From JAGTVG01 sp963699805 (lineage in GTDB: Bacteria > Bacteroidota > Bacteroidia > Cytophagales > Cyclobacteriaceae), in contig CAVOVH010000009.1 in NCBI GenBank assembly GCA_963699805.1, positions 248,001-312,000 on the forward strand: a stretch of DNA of 64,000 nt, in the 5' to 3' direction. Position 1 is the first letter of the stretch; each line of letters begins with the position of its first letter. The notes under the pieces are model-generated. The model was not told where the DNA came from, did no database searches, and saw nothing but the letters and a program-made list of their open reading frames with translations. Shown one piece after another: positions 9,890 through 19,318 of the stretch. The position numbers were made by a program, and so were the translations under genes.

Positions 9890-11863
9890 TCAATAAACAG
9901 GAATCAGGTGGATCACATTACCCCCACCGGGAGCCAGGCTGATCCTGAGGGTGTCGTCTTTTTTGGTTTTAAATTCAGTGAGAACGGCATGTTCTGCCTC
10001 TTGGTCTGCATCTTCGGCATCCGCATACATCTCAGCTTTATAATCTCCATTTTCCAGGAAATTCAAGGATATCTCTAATTCCCGGGCGGTCCAATCGGTG
10101 ATGGTCCCGATAAACCATTCGTCGCTCTTCCTCCGTGCGATAGATACATAGTCGCCCACCTTCGCCTGCAGGACTTTTGTCTCATCCCAGGCAACTGTTA
10201 TTTTTGAGAAGAGCGCTGATCCGGTACCATTTCTGTAATTATCCGGATAATCACCGAATACCTGGAAACCTGTCTCAAAAATTACCAGTTGGGCAAGATG
10301 ATGACAACGGGTACCCAGGCTGTTAAATTCATCCCAGACGATCTCATAATCTCTCCGTGTCCGGTTGGTAAATCCCACCACGATATAATCCATTGGTCCC
10401 GCCAGCATCCGGGTAAATGGAACGATACAATTGTGTTCCGGAGAGGGAATGCTGTCCCATTTATAATATTCCAGACCCATGACCGCTTCATGAGCCAGCA
10501 GGTTTGGGAAGGTCCGGGAGATGCCCGTAGGTTTATAGATCCCGTGGAATTCCACCATGAGCTGGTTCTCTGCTGCTTTTTTGACGATGGAATTGACCAC
10601 ATTCACCGTTTCCTGATCGTCGCTGTCAAAAAAATCGACATTAAATCCCTTGATTCCCCATTTTTTAAAAAGAGGAATGACCTCATCGATCTGCTTTTTT
10701 AATAAGGTACTCAAGGTCCACAAAAAGACATTAATTCCTTTATTGTTAGCATATTGCACAAGATAAGGAATGTCAATTTCAGGAATGGGTTTGGTCAGAT
10801 CAAGGGTGGTATCAGACCAGTCCAATCCATACCAACCTGCATCGATCGACATATAATCCAATCCATAATCCGCACAGAAATCTATAAAGTGTTTCATAGT
10901 ACGTGTATCCATCCCTCCTTCCCATCCGGTTCCTTTCACTGTCTGGTCGCAACTCCAGTCATCCAGGGCGGTTCCCGGTTTAACCCAGGAAAAATCCAAC
11001 TGAGGCAGATCGTTCAGGTTCAATACAATATTGGATTCAACCAGCCTACCGGGATTATTCCCGATCATCAAAACCCGCCAGGGAGTAAATCTCGCTCCAC
11101 TGGTTTTTACGAGGATTCCGGACCTATCGCGACGGGGGGAAAGCATGGCAGTCAATATTTCATTATGATCCTGCAGAGGTTGCAGATACATCCCAGCATA
11201 ATCATATAAAGCAGCTTCTGTGACTGCCACCCAGACGTCCTCATTCACCAGGACCAGCATGGGTAATGCGATCAGTGAAGTGTCAGGAATTTCCGATATA
11301 CGGGCCGCGGTATATTCCTTTTCATAGGAGGTGGTGTAACTGTCGAGGTGCAATCCCCAGTACTCCGGATCCCCGGCAAAATGGAAACCAGTATTTTCTT
11401 TCACCATTTCAATGTGATCATACTGTGGTTGATCCGGGAAATAATACCGGAATCCCACTCCGTCATTAAATACCCTGATAACCAGATCAAGCCGGTTCCC
11501 TTTTTTATCCTGCAAAAAGATCGTTTGCTGATTACTCAGGCTCTTGATCCGGACTGATTTTCCAAATGGCATGGAATATTCTTCATCGATCACCGAATCT
11601 CTTATTCCAAGGATTTGGAAAGCAGGTCCCAGGATCAAACCGTCAGACATTTCAAATCCCAAAGGACTATCTTCCAGAAGAAACTGATCATTAAAGGCAA
11701 CCCTGTAAGTCAGTTGATCTTTTGAATTGCCTCCATCCGTTTTCAGAGTTACCTTAATCTTTCCATCCGGCGAATTGATCACAGTGATGTTTGGACCCGA
11801 GCAGGAAAAGAATAAAACGGCAATAACCAGTAAAAATATCTCATTGAAATAATGATACAGCAT
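9890..11863 (-). CDS. Glycoside hydrolase family 97 lipoprotein
   Basis: A 657-residue GH97 enzyme (SusB-related family), which includes alpha-glucosidases and alpha-galactosidases that depend on calcium. A lipobox (LFFSC near residue 20) predicts lipid anchoring. The N-terminal beta-sandwich runs to about residue 290. The barrel then shows YMSIDAGWYGLDW, GFNVDFFDSDDQETV and VEFHGIYKPTGISRTFPN, and the C-terminal domain shows SDEWFIGTITDWTAR. The Asp in VDFFDSDDQ resembles the nucleophile position described for the retaining alpha-galactosidase branch rather than the inverting glucosidase branch, so an alpha-galactosidase-like activity is my weak preference. It lies 47 bases downstream of the esterase gene in the leftward hydrolase run. 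Confidence 0.92.
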   Translation of the reverse strand: MLYHYFNEIFLLVIAVLFFSCSGPNITVINSPDGKIKVTLKTDGGNSKDQLTYRVAFNDQFLLEDSPLGFEMSDGLILGPAFQILGIRDSVIDEEYSMPFGKSVRIKSLSNQQTIFLQDKKGNRLDLVIRVFNDGVGFRYYFPDQPQYDHIEMVKENTGFHFAGDPEYWGLHLDSYTTSYEKEYTAARISEIPDTSLIALPMLVLVNEDVWVAVTEAALYDYAGMYLQPLQDHNEILTAMLSPRRDRSGILVKTSGARFTPWRVLMIGNNPGRLVESNIVLNLNDLPQLDFSWVKPGTALDDWSCDQTVKGTGWEGGMDTRTMKHFIDFCADYGLDYMSIDAGWYGLDWSDTTLDLTKPIPEIDIPYLVQYANNKGINVFLWTLSTLLKKQIDEVIPLFKKWGIKGFNVDFFDSDDQETVNVVNSIVKKAAENQLMVEFHGIYKPTGISRTFPNLLAHEAVMGLEYYKWDSIPSPEHNCIVPFTRMLAGPMDYIVVGFTNRTRRDYEIVWDEFNSLGTRCHHLAQLVIFETGFQVFGDYPDNYRNGTGSALFSKITVAWDETKVLQAKVGDYVSIARRKSDEWFIGTITDWTARELEISLNFLENGDYKAEMYADAEDADQEAEHAVLTEFKTKKDDTLRISLAPGGGNVIHLIPVY

Positions 11864-11910
11864 ATCCTTCCAATGTTTAGAATAAATCCCTTAATAATTG
11901 TATCATGAAA

Positions 11911-13641
11911 TCATTGTTCTTTTACCATCACAAAATAATTCCTGAGCACGTTGTGCCGGTCGGCTTCTGCACCTGGAAGTGAAATTCTACCTTTAGGAAA
12001 TTGTTTCCTGTAGATTTCAAAATAATGATATTGAGCAACGATCTGTTCACGATCGAGGTGTTCGAATTCCTTCAACCATTCCGGAATGGTGGATTGATAA
12101 AGGTTGTCCAGCTTTTCAAAAGCCACATAAACGATCACATCCGCATCGACGTCAAAGCTCAATATATTTTCTCCAGACAGGTTTGCCTGGTCCTGGCTGG
12201 TAGAAATAAAGGTCACTCCCCCATAGGGCCCTATATCACTGAAGGATACCTCCGAACCCGCCTGCTGGTTGGGCAGTTCGCCAATACGCATCACCGATAC
12301 CCTGTTTATCAGGGAATCTGCGATGGATCTCACCTCGGTCACCAGCACTTTATCGGCTGGTTTTTCCCCGATGATCAACCCGACCTTCCGGGTTGTTCTT
12401 TGTCCATCATCGTCGATGGCGGATAATGAGATCGTGTATTCCCCCTGTTTTTCCGGAACGCCCCGGATCTGATCATTCTCGAGTCGCAAACCGGTTGGCA
12501 TATTCTCCTCCTCTGATAGAAATTTTACCGGTTCATTCCCGGCAGCCACCAGCTTTGCAGTATAATATACTCCAACCAATCCATCTGGCAATTTCGCAGT
12601 CGAAATCACCGGTATTACATCTGTTCGGATGATCATATTCGCCAAACTTTTTTTGCCCCGATCATCCAGGGCGATGGCCTCTACCTGGTTATCTCCTTCT
12701 GCCAACTGTATTTCCGTCTTGAAAGGCACATTTTTAAACACTTTCACAACATCTCCATTCAATTTCAGGGTAACCTCCCGTATTTTTCCATCCGGATCAT
12801 GACCTTTAAGTTCAATCCTCACTTTTTCCCCCGCCATAAAAATCTCCATGTAAGATGGGGAAGTAAAATAGATTACCGGCTTGATATTCCCATCATTGAC
12901 CTGGCTGTATGCCCAATCCAGCAGATCAAGGGTGGATACGGCATCCCATTGAATTCCATGTCCCAAACCTTCAAAACTTGTGAAGAGGGGATTCACACCA
13001 GTCACCCATTCCAATGCACCATATGGATCTCCATTTAATTTCCGGACGACCGCTACCTGTGAGTCAAGTTTCTGTGCAAAATAATCATGCTCACCCCGGA
13101 TGGCCCAGGCGGGTGTATCTTTCACTTTCTCCAGGTCTGCCCTGATCCCCGATCCCATTGGAATTGCGGCCGCGATCAATCCGGGATATTGTTCCAAAAA
13201 CTCCCAGGTTCCGGCACCTCCCATGGAAAATCCGGTCATATAAATTCTTTGGGGATCTACTTTACCCGTTCTGATCAGATCATCGATGACCTTTCTGATA
13301 TCCGGAAATTTCTGGCTCCAGCCCCGGGTTGTTTTGGGAGCCATGATGTAAGTAGGTTCGTTCTGGCTATTGGCACCAAAATGATGCCACATCCTGGCTG
13401 GCGGATCCACTGCATTTCGTAAAGTAGCGTGATCATCTTCCCCACAGCAACCATGCAGGAATATGGCCAATGGGTATTTCTGACTGGGATTAACCTGATC
13501 CGGAGTATACAAATAATATTCCGTATTCCCCTCCTTATACCAGCTCCACTGAGGAAATCCCTTATAATCGATTTGTTGGGATTGTGCAGTCAAAATCGGT
13601 AATAGCATAAGGAATGTCAAAATAAATCTATTTCGTTCCAT
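11911..13641 (-). CDS. Exported alpha/beta-hydrolase esterase with Ig-like domains
   Basis: A 576-residue protein with a signal peptide ending near LTAQSQQ. Residues about 25-235 are an alpha/beta hydrolase of the poly(3-hydroxybutyrate)-depolymerase/feruloyl-esterase (COG4099) type: oxyanion loop LFLHGCCGEDDH, nucleophile elbow MTGFSMGGAG, acid residue in IRGEHDYF and catalytic His in GLGHGIQWD. The rest is beta-rich, with an Ig-like segment around residues 260-345 (VEAIALDDRGKKS) and a putative-Ig/cadherin-like segment around 360-420 (GLRLENDQIRGVPEKQGEY). This fits a carbohydrate esterase that removes acyl or feruloyl groups from plant-type glycans. Only 3 bases separate it from the next upstream gene, so they are translationally coupled or at least co-transcribed. 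Confidence 0.85.
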   Translation of the reverse strand: MERNRFILTFLMLLPILTAQSQQIDYKGFPQWSWYKEGNTEYYLYTPDQVNPSQKYPLAIFLHGCCGEDDHATLRNAVDPPARMWHHFGANSQNEPTYIMAPKTTRGWSQKFPDIRKVIDDLIRTGKVDPQRIYMTGFSMGGAGTWEFLEQYPGLIAAAIPMGSGIRADLEKVKDTPAWAIRGEHDYFAQKLDSQVAVVRKLNGDPYGALEWVTGVNPLFTSFEGLGHGIQWDAVSTLDLLDWAYSQVNDGNIKPVIYFTSPSYMEIFMAGEKVRIELKGHDPDGKIREVTLKLNGDVVKVFKNVPFKTEIQLAEGDNQVEAIALDDRGKKSLANMIIRTDVIPVISTAKLPDGLVGVYYTAKLVAAGNEPVKFLSEEENMPTGLRLENDQIRGVPEKQGEYTISLSAIDDDGQRTTRKVGLIIGEKPADKVLVTEVRSIADSLINRVSVMRIGELPNQQAGSEVSFSDIGPYGGVTFISTSQDQANLSGENILSFDVDADVIVYVAFEKLDNLYQSTIPEWLKEFEHLDREQIVAQYHYFEIYRKQFPKGRISLPGAEADRHNVLRNYFVMVKEQ

Positions 13642-13644
13642 GTT

Positions 13645-15294
13645 TCACTCTTTATAAATTTTTATCAGGTTCCCATTATCATGGCGAATCTTCAGAAGAC
13701 CTCCCCTTTCCAATGGCTGCCACACCCATCCTTCCTCGTCAAGATCCTCCCTTTCGCCGATTTCATTATTCCAGATCGTCACCCTGGTTGGTTTAGAGGT
13801 CATCCGGACAGTCTCAACCGATTGTTGATCAAAGGTACGGTAGACTAATTTCACGACATCAAGTTCCGAATCGGGGATCCTTCCGCCTAGCCGTTTATTG
13901 AGATCAGGTGCATAATCGGCCTGGCTTATAACCGACGTGGAATGCAGGATATGATTTGCGTTGTCAGGTGCGAGGGAAGGGTCAGCAGCCATAGCCCTCA
14001 GATAATGACGCACATAATCCCCGTATCCATCCGTCAGCCAAACCTCATCCCTCGGATAGCAATTTTTCCCGTCCGTATCCACCATGTAGGTGGCCCAATT
14101 GAGTTGCCGGACAGCATTCTCCCTCATCCGCTGATCCCCGGTGAGGGCGAAGTATAATAACTCAGCCGCAGCCTGACGGGAGGTGTGGCTGTTGCCCGGG
14201 GTCATATAAACCGTTTGTTCATTCACTACTTTTACTCCATAATCTACCCATTCATCATTTCCCAGCTTTTCATAGACCCAGTCCAGGATCCCCCTGACCT
14301 GTGTCTTCCATTCAGGGAATAAATCGGGATTAAGCATCATAAACCGGGCGAAAGTTACTGCATTGACCTGTGTATCCGACCATCCCGGGATATCTTCGAA
14401 GAAAGGTCCCCATTTATTTGTTCTAAGCGGATATTCCTTCATCCAGGCAAGAACGATGTTGAAAGCTTGCTGATATTCGGATATATTACCTTTATCAAGC
14501 CGGATCAATTCCGCCCAGAGCTGAAGGGTCCCCACCCAATTGGTGGTATAGGAAGACCTTCCGGCAACTGAACCATCTCCACGGTTGCTTTTCAAAATCC
14601 CAACTTCTCCGCTATAGACATTCACCTTGAAAGGCAGCGGTGAGTGATCATTATCCCCAGCTTCAGTATGCCTCGCCAGTGTATTTCCAATTTCAATGGC
14701 TGCCATTATATAATTTTCGTTTCCGGTGATCTCATATAAATGAATCAGCTCATCCCCAAAACTTCCAGCTTTATCCGGTTGTGTATAACCTTTCCCGATT
14801 ACCATATCCCCATCATAATAACCTGAATAGACCAGGGTATTATAGGGGAAAGGAATATTGGGCCATGCCGCATCAGGCGATGATAAAGAGTGGGTCAGAT
14901 AATAATCAGCCAGGAATTTCATGTTTTCCTTTACTTTTTCATTGCCCGTATACATATATAAAAGTCTCCAGGAAGAGAGGGCCATATTCAGCTGATCGCC
15001 CCCGAGTCCACGTGGATCATTCAAAGGTCTCCAGACCTGATGATTCATGTAATAAGGCAAACCGTTCATATCCCTGCGCATATGATCCCAGAAATTCCAG
15101 ACCAGCGAAATGACATGATCATAGGAAGTTCCAGGATCGTCATTATACCAGGGAAGGATATTCCCTTCTCCATCCGTCCTGATCTCATGAAAAACCAGAA
15201 ATCCTTCCCGGGTATTGTCATAATAAATGGTTTGAGCCTCCAGGGTGAAGGAGATCGGGATAAGGACCAATAAAATTCCGGCATGTATTTTCAT
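13645..15294 (-). CDS. Uncharacterised exported (alpha/alpha)-barrel enzyme, paralogue A
   Basis: About 549 residues after choosing the ATG at 15294, which gives a signal peptide ending near FTLEAQT; an in-frame ATG at 15369 directly abuts the upstream stop and would add a 25-residue leader. The protein is helical and tryptophan-rich like (alpha/alpha) toroid hydrolases and lyases, followed by a short beta-rich C-terminus. It is a paralogue of the gene at 19319-21022. Shared motifs are DHVISLVWNFWDHM, YFALTGDQRMRENA, DGYGDYVRHYLRAM, FFEDIPG and ETVRMTSKPTRVTI. I cannot place it in a named CAZy family; a glycoside hydrolase, uronyl lyase or epimerase is possible. It lies between the esterase and a DUF1080-like lipoprotein in a tight operon. 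Confidence 0.75.
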   Translation of the reverse strand: MKIHAGILLVLIPISFTLEAQTIYYDNTREGFLVFHEIRTDGEGNILPWYNDDPGTSYDHVISLVWNFWDHMRRDMNGLPYYMNHQVWRPLNDPRGLGGDQLNMALSSWRLLYMYTGNEKVKENMKFLADYYLTHSLSSPDAAWPNIPFPYNTLVYSGYYDGDMVIGKGYTQPDKAGSFGDELIHLYEITGNENYIMAAIEIGNTLARHTEAGDNDHSPLPFKVNVYSGEVGILKSNRGDGSVAGRSSYTTNWVGTLQLWAELIRLDKGNISEYQQAFNIVLAWMKEYPLRTNKWGPFFEDIPGWSDTQVNAVTFARFMMLNPDLFPEWKTQVRGILDWVYEKLGNDEWVDYGVKVVNEQTVYMTPGNSHTSRQAAAELLYFALTGDQRMRENAVRQLNWATYMVDTDGKNCYPRDEVWLTDGYGDYVRHYLRAMAADPSLAPDNANHILHSTSVISQADYAPDLNKRLGGRIPDSELDVVKLVYRTFDQQSVETVRMTSKPTRVTIWNNEIGEREDLDEEGWVWQPLERGGLLKIRHDNGNLIKIYKE

Positions 15295-15369
15295 TTTCTC
15301 AATGCATTTAAATGGATTAGAAGGTAGAATGGTAAACTGGGAGGCTATCGATTCTCTTATTTCGTTCAT

Positions 15370-16086
15370 TTAAAATTCAGGATCGTAACGCAAATCCACC
15401 GATTCCCATTTTATCCGCCGGATAATCACATTTCTTACCCTGATATGACTTGAATAGGCCTCAAATCCCACTTTTGTATACTTCTGATGATCAATCGGAT
15501 CCGGATCCATGCCTTCCAGTAAGAGCTCCCCATCGGCCAGTATAAAACAGTGTCCGTCAATGGAACCCGCCTGGATTTTATAGATCTTCCCCGGTTGAAA
15601 ATCAAAGAGTGGAGTTCCCAGCATAAAGCGATATTCGGGTGATTTTTCGATCCCGACTTTTCCCGTCCACCACCCTTCCAGCCCGGCGACATATGCAGTG
15701 CCACGCTGATCGAGTGAATCGATCCATTCTCCATTCCACATTACATTGATGTCATGGGTGCTGGGACTGATCGTTTGGGCTTCAAATTCTACCAACATAT
15801 TCCCTTTAAATTCCTGTTTCAGGATCGCCATACCCGGATGGTTCCCTGGATTTCTCCCTTCCAGCCATCCATTCTCAATATTCCATTCGCTATGATGAAA
15901 ATCGAAAAGTGATAGATCCTCCTGGGAAAATGATGCACGGCTGAATACAACCTCTGACTCATCTAACAGGATCTTTTTCTTCATCAGCAGAATTTCTGAT
16001 CCATCCTTCCTGGATTGATTTGTTCCTTCCATACATCCTGAATTTAGAAATATTAATATTATGCCCGTAATTAAGTATTGATTCAT
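15370..16086 (-). CDS. DUF1080-like (concanavalin-type) lipoprotein
   Basis: A 238-residue lipoprotein (lipobox LNSGC near residue 18) with a beta-sandwich pattern like DUF1080/3-keto-disaccharide hydrolase and LamG-type domains. Visible pieces are SEWNIENGWLEGRNPG, LVEFEAQTISPSTHD, YRFMLGTPLFDFQPGKIYKI, GHCFILADGELLLEG and VGFEAYSSHIRVRNVIIRRI. Such domains bind sugars or act on 3-keto glycosides; no catalytic residues can be assigned here. Its stop codon directly abuts the next start codon at 15369, which indicates one transcript with the downstream barrel enzyme. The functional call is modest. Confidence 0.7.
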   Translation of the reverse strand: MNQYLITGIILIFLNSGCMEGTNQSRKDGSEILLMKKKILLDESEVVFSRASFSQEDLSLFDFHHSEWNIENGWLEGRNPGNHPGMAILKQEFKGNMLVEFEAQTISPSTHDINVMWNGEWIDSLDQRGTAYVAGLEGWWTGKVGIEKSPEYRFMLGTPLFDFQPGKIYKIQAGSIDGHCFILADGELLLEGMDPDPIDHQKYTKVGFEAYSSHIRVRNVIIRRIKWESVDLRYDPEF

Positions 16087-16167
16087 GTTTAATTTTTGCG
16101 TTTTTTTATTCTATGATTTTTTTTAATAAGAAATTGCAACCAATATATTCTTCATTCCTGAAATCAA

Positions 16168-17652
16168 TTAATGCAAAGTGGTCAAAGTAAAAATGGTCTT
16201 TTCGCTAATGATCACTTTAAACCGGTTATTTTCAATAGTTACAGGACCGTGTTCTATAAAATCCTCATACCGTCCTGTATGGTATTGGTAAATTTTTCGT
16301 CCATTTAACACATTGGCAATGGAGGCCAGATCAACGGCCAGTTCAATATTCCCTTCCACATTGCTCAATCCAACAATGGTTAGATCCTTTCCATCCTTTG
16401 AAGCAAAGGCTGAAATCTCAATATTCTTGAAGGGATCAAGCCAGGTGGCATATACATGATCCGCGTTCGGATCAAAATATTCAATACCGGTACGAAAAAA
16501 TCCCGGTTTTACGAATTTATATACCTGTTTTGCGGCAAAGTACCTTTTTTTTGGATTGTAAGTCCAGTGGATCGAATCCGTTTTCAATAATCCATAATAC
16601 GCCCAATTGTTGTCGTGTTCGTGAAAATTATCGAATGCGTCCCAGGCCTGTGCGGCGGATACCCCATCGTTGAGTAACCGGATCAACCTTCTGGTAGACC
16701 TCCAGGCAAACTCAAATTCAATTTCACCCGTCTGATCCAGGTCTCCATATTCGGTGATCCATAATGGCTTTCCACTGTAATCTGAGTTTTCAATCCGGTC
16801 AATGACTTTTTTAAACGGACTATCCCCCCAGGGCCACGGACTTCGTGAATCATCTTCAAAACCATTCCCATAGGTATGTCCGGAAAATCCGTATATACTC
16901 TCTTTCAGGGAAGGGGTTTCAAGAAAGACCTCGATGTTTTCAAGAACAATGTGTGAATCACCCATCACGATCAATTTGACATCTTCCAATCCATCTCTTT
17001 TCAATCGTTTAACGATTTCATTGGCTGACGGCACGCAATCCCCGGGCTTCATCAATGGTCCCTCCGGGAATCCCAGATTCGTTTCATTGTAGGGCATAAA
17101 GAGTGAAAATTTGAGGTTTTCCTTAAATCTTGCCCAGGAAAGGAGACCTGCAGCCATTTCCGCATAACTTTCAAAATCGACCAGGCGCTCTCCATCCGTA
17201 CCCGCCCACGCCGCTGGTATTCTCCCACTTATATTGAATATGGGTTCAATCCCTTTTGAATTTAAATAACGGAATGTTTCCCAGGCATCGACAAATACCG
17301 GACTGGTATAAACCTGTTCGAGGTATGTTTCAGGGAATGATTTATCGGGTAATTGTTCTCCAGGATCAAGCCAATCAGCTTTCCCGTAACAATCGAATCG
17401 GAATAGTGTACACCCGAGATCGTCAACGAGCAGATCAATTGCCTGCCGAAGATTTCCCTCCCGCCACTGTGCTGGTGTAATGTTCACCCCAAATCCATCC
17501 ATGGAATTGTATTTTTGTGAAAAATCGAGGGTGATTTTTTTAGTATAAACTGGAATTTCTTCGGAAGAATTATCCTTTTCTTTCATGCACGAGATTTGCA
17601 GGATCAGCACCGCGAGGAGAAAAATAGAAAAAAATTTCATGTGCTTTCTCAT
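16168..17652 (-). CDS. GH30-like glycoside hydrolase lipoprotein
   Basis: A 494-residue lipoprotein (lipobox LQISC near residue 22). After the leader it follows the GH30 clan-A pattern: FSQKYNSMDGFGVNITPAQW at the start of the barrel, LGCTLFRFDCYGKADWLDPG, and the acid/base Glu in MPYNETNLGFPEGP near residue 200. The nucleophile Glu lies in LWITEYGDLD near residue 295, and the C-terminal side beta-domain contains DLTIVGLSNVEG. GH30 includes glucuronoxylanases, beta-1,6-galactanases, beta-glucosidases and fucosidases; the subfamily cannot be fixed from sequence alone. It sits 1 base downstream of the HAD gene and 81 bases upstream of the DUF1080-like gene, so one leftward operon is likely. Confidence 0.8.
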   Translation of the reverse strand: MRKHMKFFSIFLLAVLILQISCMKEKDNSSEEIPVYTKKITLDFSQKYNSMDGFGVNITPAQWREGNLRQAIDLLVDDLGCTLFRFDCYGKADWLDPGEQLPDKSFPETYLEQVYTSPVFVDAWETFRYLNSKGIEPIFNISGRIPAAWAGTDGERLVDFESYAEMAAGLLSWARFKENLKFSLFMPYNETNLGFPEGPLMKPGDCVPSANEIVKRLKRDGLEDVKLIVMGDSHIVLENIEVFLETPSLKESIYGFSGHTYGNGFEDDSRSPWPWGDSPFKKVIDRIENSDYSGKPLWITEYGDLDQTGEIEFEFAWRSTRRLIRLLNDGVSAAQAWDAFDNFHEHDNNWAYYGLLKTDSIHWTYNPKKRYFAAKQVYKFVKPGFFRTGIEYFDPNADHVYATWLDPFKNIEISAFASKDGKDLTIVGLSNVEGNIELAVDLASIANVLNGRKIYQYHTGRYEDFIEHGPVTIENNRFKVIISEKTIFTLTTLH

Positions 17653-17653
17653 T

Positions 17654-18310
17654 TTAAAAATGGTTTTGAATAATCTCGAGGCTTATTTCGTTAAGGTCCC
17701 GGACAATTAAATCCGCTTCTGAAAGGTCCTGTGGACCCGTCTCAGTATTTTTGTAGGCAATGCATTTCATACCTGCCCTCCGGGCAGCTTTTACACCATT
17801 GGATGAATCCTCAATGACCAGGCATTCCTTTGGATCACGTCTGATCCTTTCTGCTGTTTTAATAAAAATATCCGGGTCCGGTTTTGATCTCTCCACCTGC
17901 TCCCCGCTCATGGCAAAACTGAAATAACCGTTTATCCTGAATTTTCTCAACACGGCTTGAATTGCCTTCCTTGAATTTGAGGAAGCCAAGGCAAGCAGAT
18001 AACCCTGATCCTTCAGCAATTTGATCAATTCAAGGGATCCATTTACCGGCAGCATGCCATTCACTTTGCGAACCGATTCGAGATACCTTTTTTCTTCCTC
18101 CCTGTCCAGATCCGCCGGATGATGGGCCAATTGAAAACGGCTCACAATGGATTCCCACATTTCAAGGGTTTTGAGCCCAACAAATGTCCGGTAGGTTTCC
18201 GGATCGATTTCAATGCCGAGGTTCCGGAACATCATTTTCTCAATCAGTTGATAGACAGGTTCACTGTTGACGATCACGCCATCCATGTCAAAAATAACTG
18301 CAGTGATCAT
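17654..18310 (-). CDS. HAD-superfamily phosphatase, second beta-phosphoglucomutase-like copy
   Basis: A 218-residue cytoplasmic HAD protein, the same length as the copy at 5204-5860 and sharing its pattern: FDMDGVIVNSEPVYQ at motif I, LALASSNSRKAIQAV at motif II, RSKPDPDIFIKTAE at motif III and VIEDSSNGVKAARRAGM at motif IV. The cap helices lie between residues 15 and 90. It probably dephosphorylates or isomerises a sugar phosphate released by the surrounding hydrolases. Its stop lies 1 base from the GH30-like start, so it is the upstream partner in that operon. Divergence between the two HAD copies is high enough to suggest different substrates. Confidence 0.85.
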   Translation of the reverse strand: MITAVIFDMDGVIVNSEPVYQLIEKMMFRNLGIEIDPETYRTFVGLKTLEMWESIVSRFQLAHHPADLDREEEKRYLESVRKVNGMLPVNGSLELIKLLKDQGYLLALASSNSRKAIQAVLRKFRINGYFSFAMSGEQVERSKPDPDIFIKTAERIRRDPKECLVIEDSSNGVKAARRAGMKCIAYKNTETGPQDLSEADLIVRDLNEISLEIIQNHF

Positions 18311-18362
18311 TTACATTGCAAATAATTATGGCCTCATTATTAAATCAGCTTTGAGCATATAA

Positions 18363-18381
18363 ATCAAATATCATATTTGAT
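18363..18381. repeat. 19-base perfect palindrome over an IMPase stop codon
   Basis: ATCAAATAT, C, ATATTTGAT form a perfect inverted repeat with 9-base arms. It covers the end of the inositol-monophosphatase-like gene and sits 53 bases upstream of the HAD start at 18310. It could be an operator for the HAD-GH30 operon; chance is possible in AT-rich DNA. Confidence 0.35.
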
Positions 18382-19177
18382 GATGACCCAGGATCTGAAT
18401 TACATTTTTATGTAATGGATCCCCGGCCGCTACTACCTGATAATTTATTAAATAATTTTCAAGATTCAGTTCAAAAACGATATCATTTCCTTTGAGATCT
18501 GTCATTTTCCCGCCAGCTTCCTGAATGATAAGATAAAGAGCAGCAATATCCCAGATTTTACAATTAAAATTGATCGCGGCTCCCAGTTTGCCATCCGCCA
18601 CATAACAGAAATCGACGAGAGAATTGGTGGCCCGGATGTTCCTTACATTTTTTATGATATCGTTTAATATATCCGTTTCCATCCGGGTCTTTTTTTCATC
18701 ATTAGAAAAGTCAGTGGCATAGGCAATCAAAACATTCTTCAAATTCTGTTCTTCCGTCACATGGATGGGCTCATCATTTCGAAAAGCTCCTTTTCCTTTT
18801 TCAGCATAATACATTAAATCATAAAACGGCAGGTAAGCGGCTGCTGCAATCGGTTGGTCATGTTTTAAGACTGCCAGCAGAATCCCAAACCAGGGAATTC
18901 CAGATGCAAAATTGGAAGTCCCATCGATGGGATCTATTACCCAGGTAAATTCCGAGCCAGTCAGTACGGCTCCTGTTTCTTCTCCAATGATGCTGTGACT
19001 GGGATATTTCTGACTGATGAGATGGGCAATCTTCCGTTCTGCCTCCACGTCCATTTCCGTTACGATGGAACTCTGGTTTTCTTTCAGTTCTCCCTTGATC
19101 GGATCGCCAAAGTTCGACATTAAAATGCCGGAGGCCTCTTTTAATGTATTTTTAATAAGTTTTTCAGGAAAAAGCAT
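18371..19177 (-). CDS. Inositol-monophosphatase family protein (SuhB/FBPase-like)
   Basis: A 268-residue cytoplasmic phosphatase of the lithium-sensitive inositol monophosphatase family. The metal-binding motifs are present: Glu-Glu in SIIGEETGAV near residue 60, DPIDGTSNFASGIPWFGI near residue 82, and the C-terminal WDIAALYLIIQEAGG. Members dephosphorylate inositol-1-phosphate, PAP or sugar phosphates. It lies in the same direction as the HAD-GH30 operon with a 60-base gap, and 140 bases downstream of the paralogue B barrel enzyme's start side. The neighbourhood suggests sugar-phosphate metabolism, but the substrate is not determinable here. Confidence 0.88.
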   Translation of the reverse strand: MLFPEKLIKNTLKEASGILMSNFGDPIKGELKENQSSIVTEMDVEAERKIAHLISQKYPSHSIIGEETGAVLTGSEFTWVIDPIDGTSNFASGIPWFGILLAVLKHDQPIAAAAYLPFYDLMYYAEKGKGAFRNDEPIHVTEEQNLKNVLIAYATDFSNDEKKTRMETDILNDIIKNVRNIRATNSLVDFCYVADGKLGAAINFNCKIWDIAALYLIIQEAGGKMTDLKGNDIVFELNLENYLINYQVVAAGDPLHKNVIQILGHHQI

Positions 19178-19318
19178 AATTTTGGTTTTATATTTTAAGA
19201 ATGATTATAATTCATTGACATCTGATTCCTCCTATTATTCTCCCCGGCATCCTAACTAACATCCCTAAATAAAGGATTGAATATCAAAATCTAATATTCT
19301 CCTTTCTAATCCATGTAT

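Noticed and set aside
9744..9896. A 50-codon frame between GH97 and the GNAT-nitrilase gene
   Set aside because: It overlaps the GH97 stop, has no recognisable features and lies in a convergent gap.
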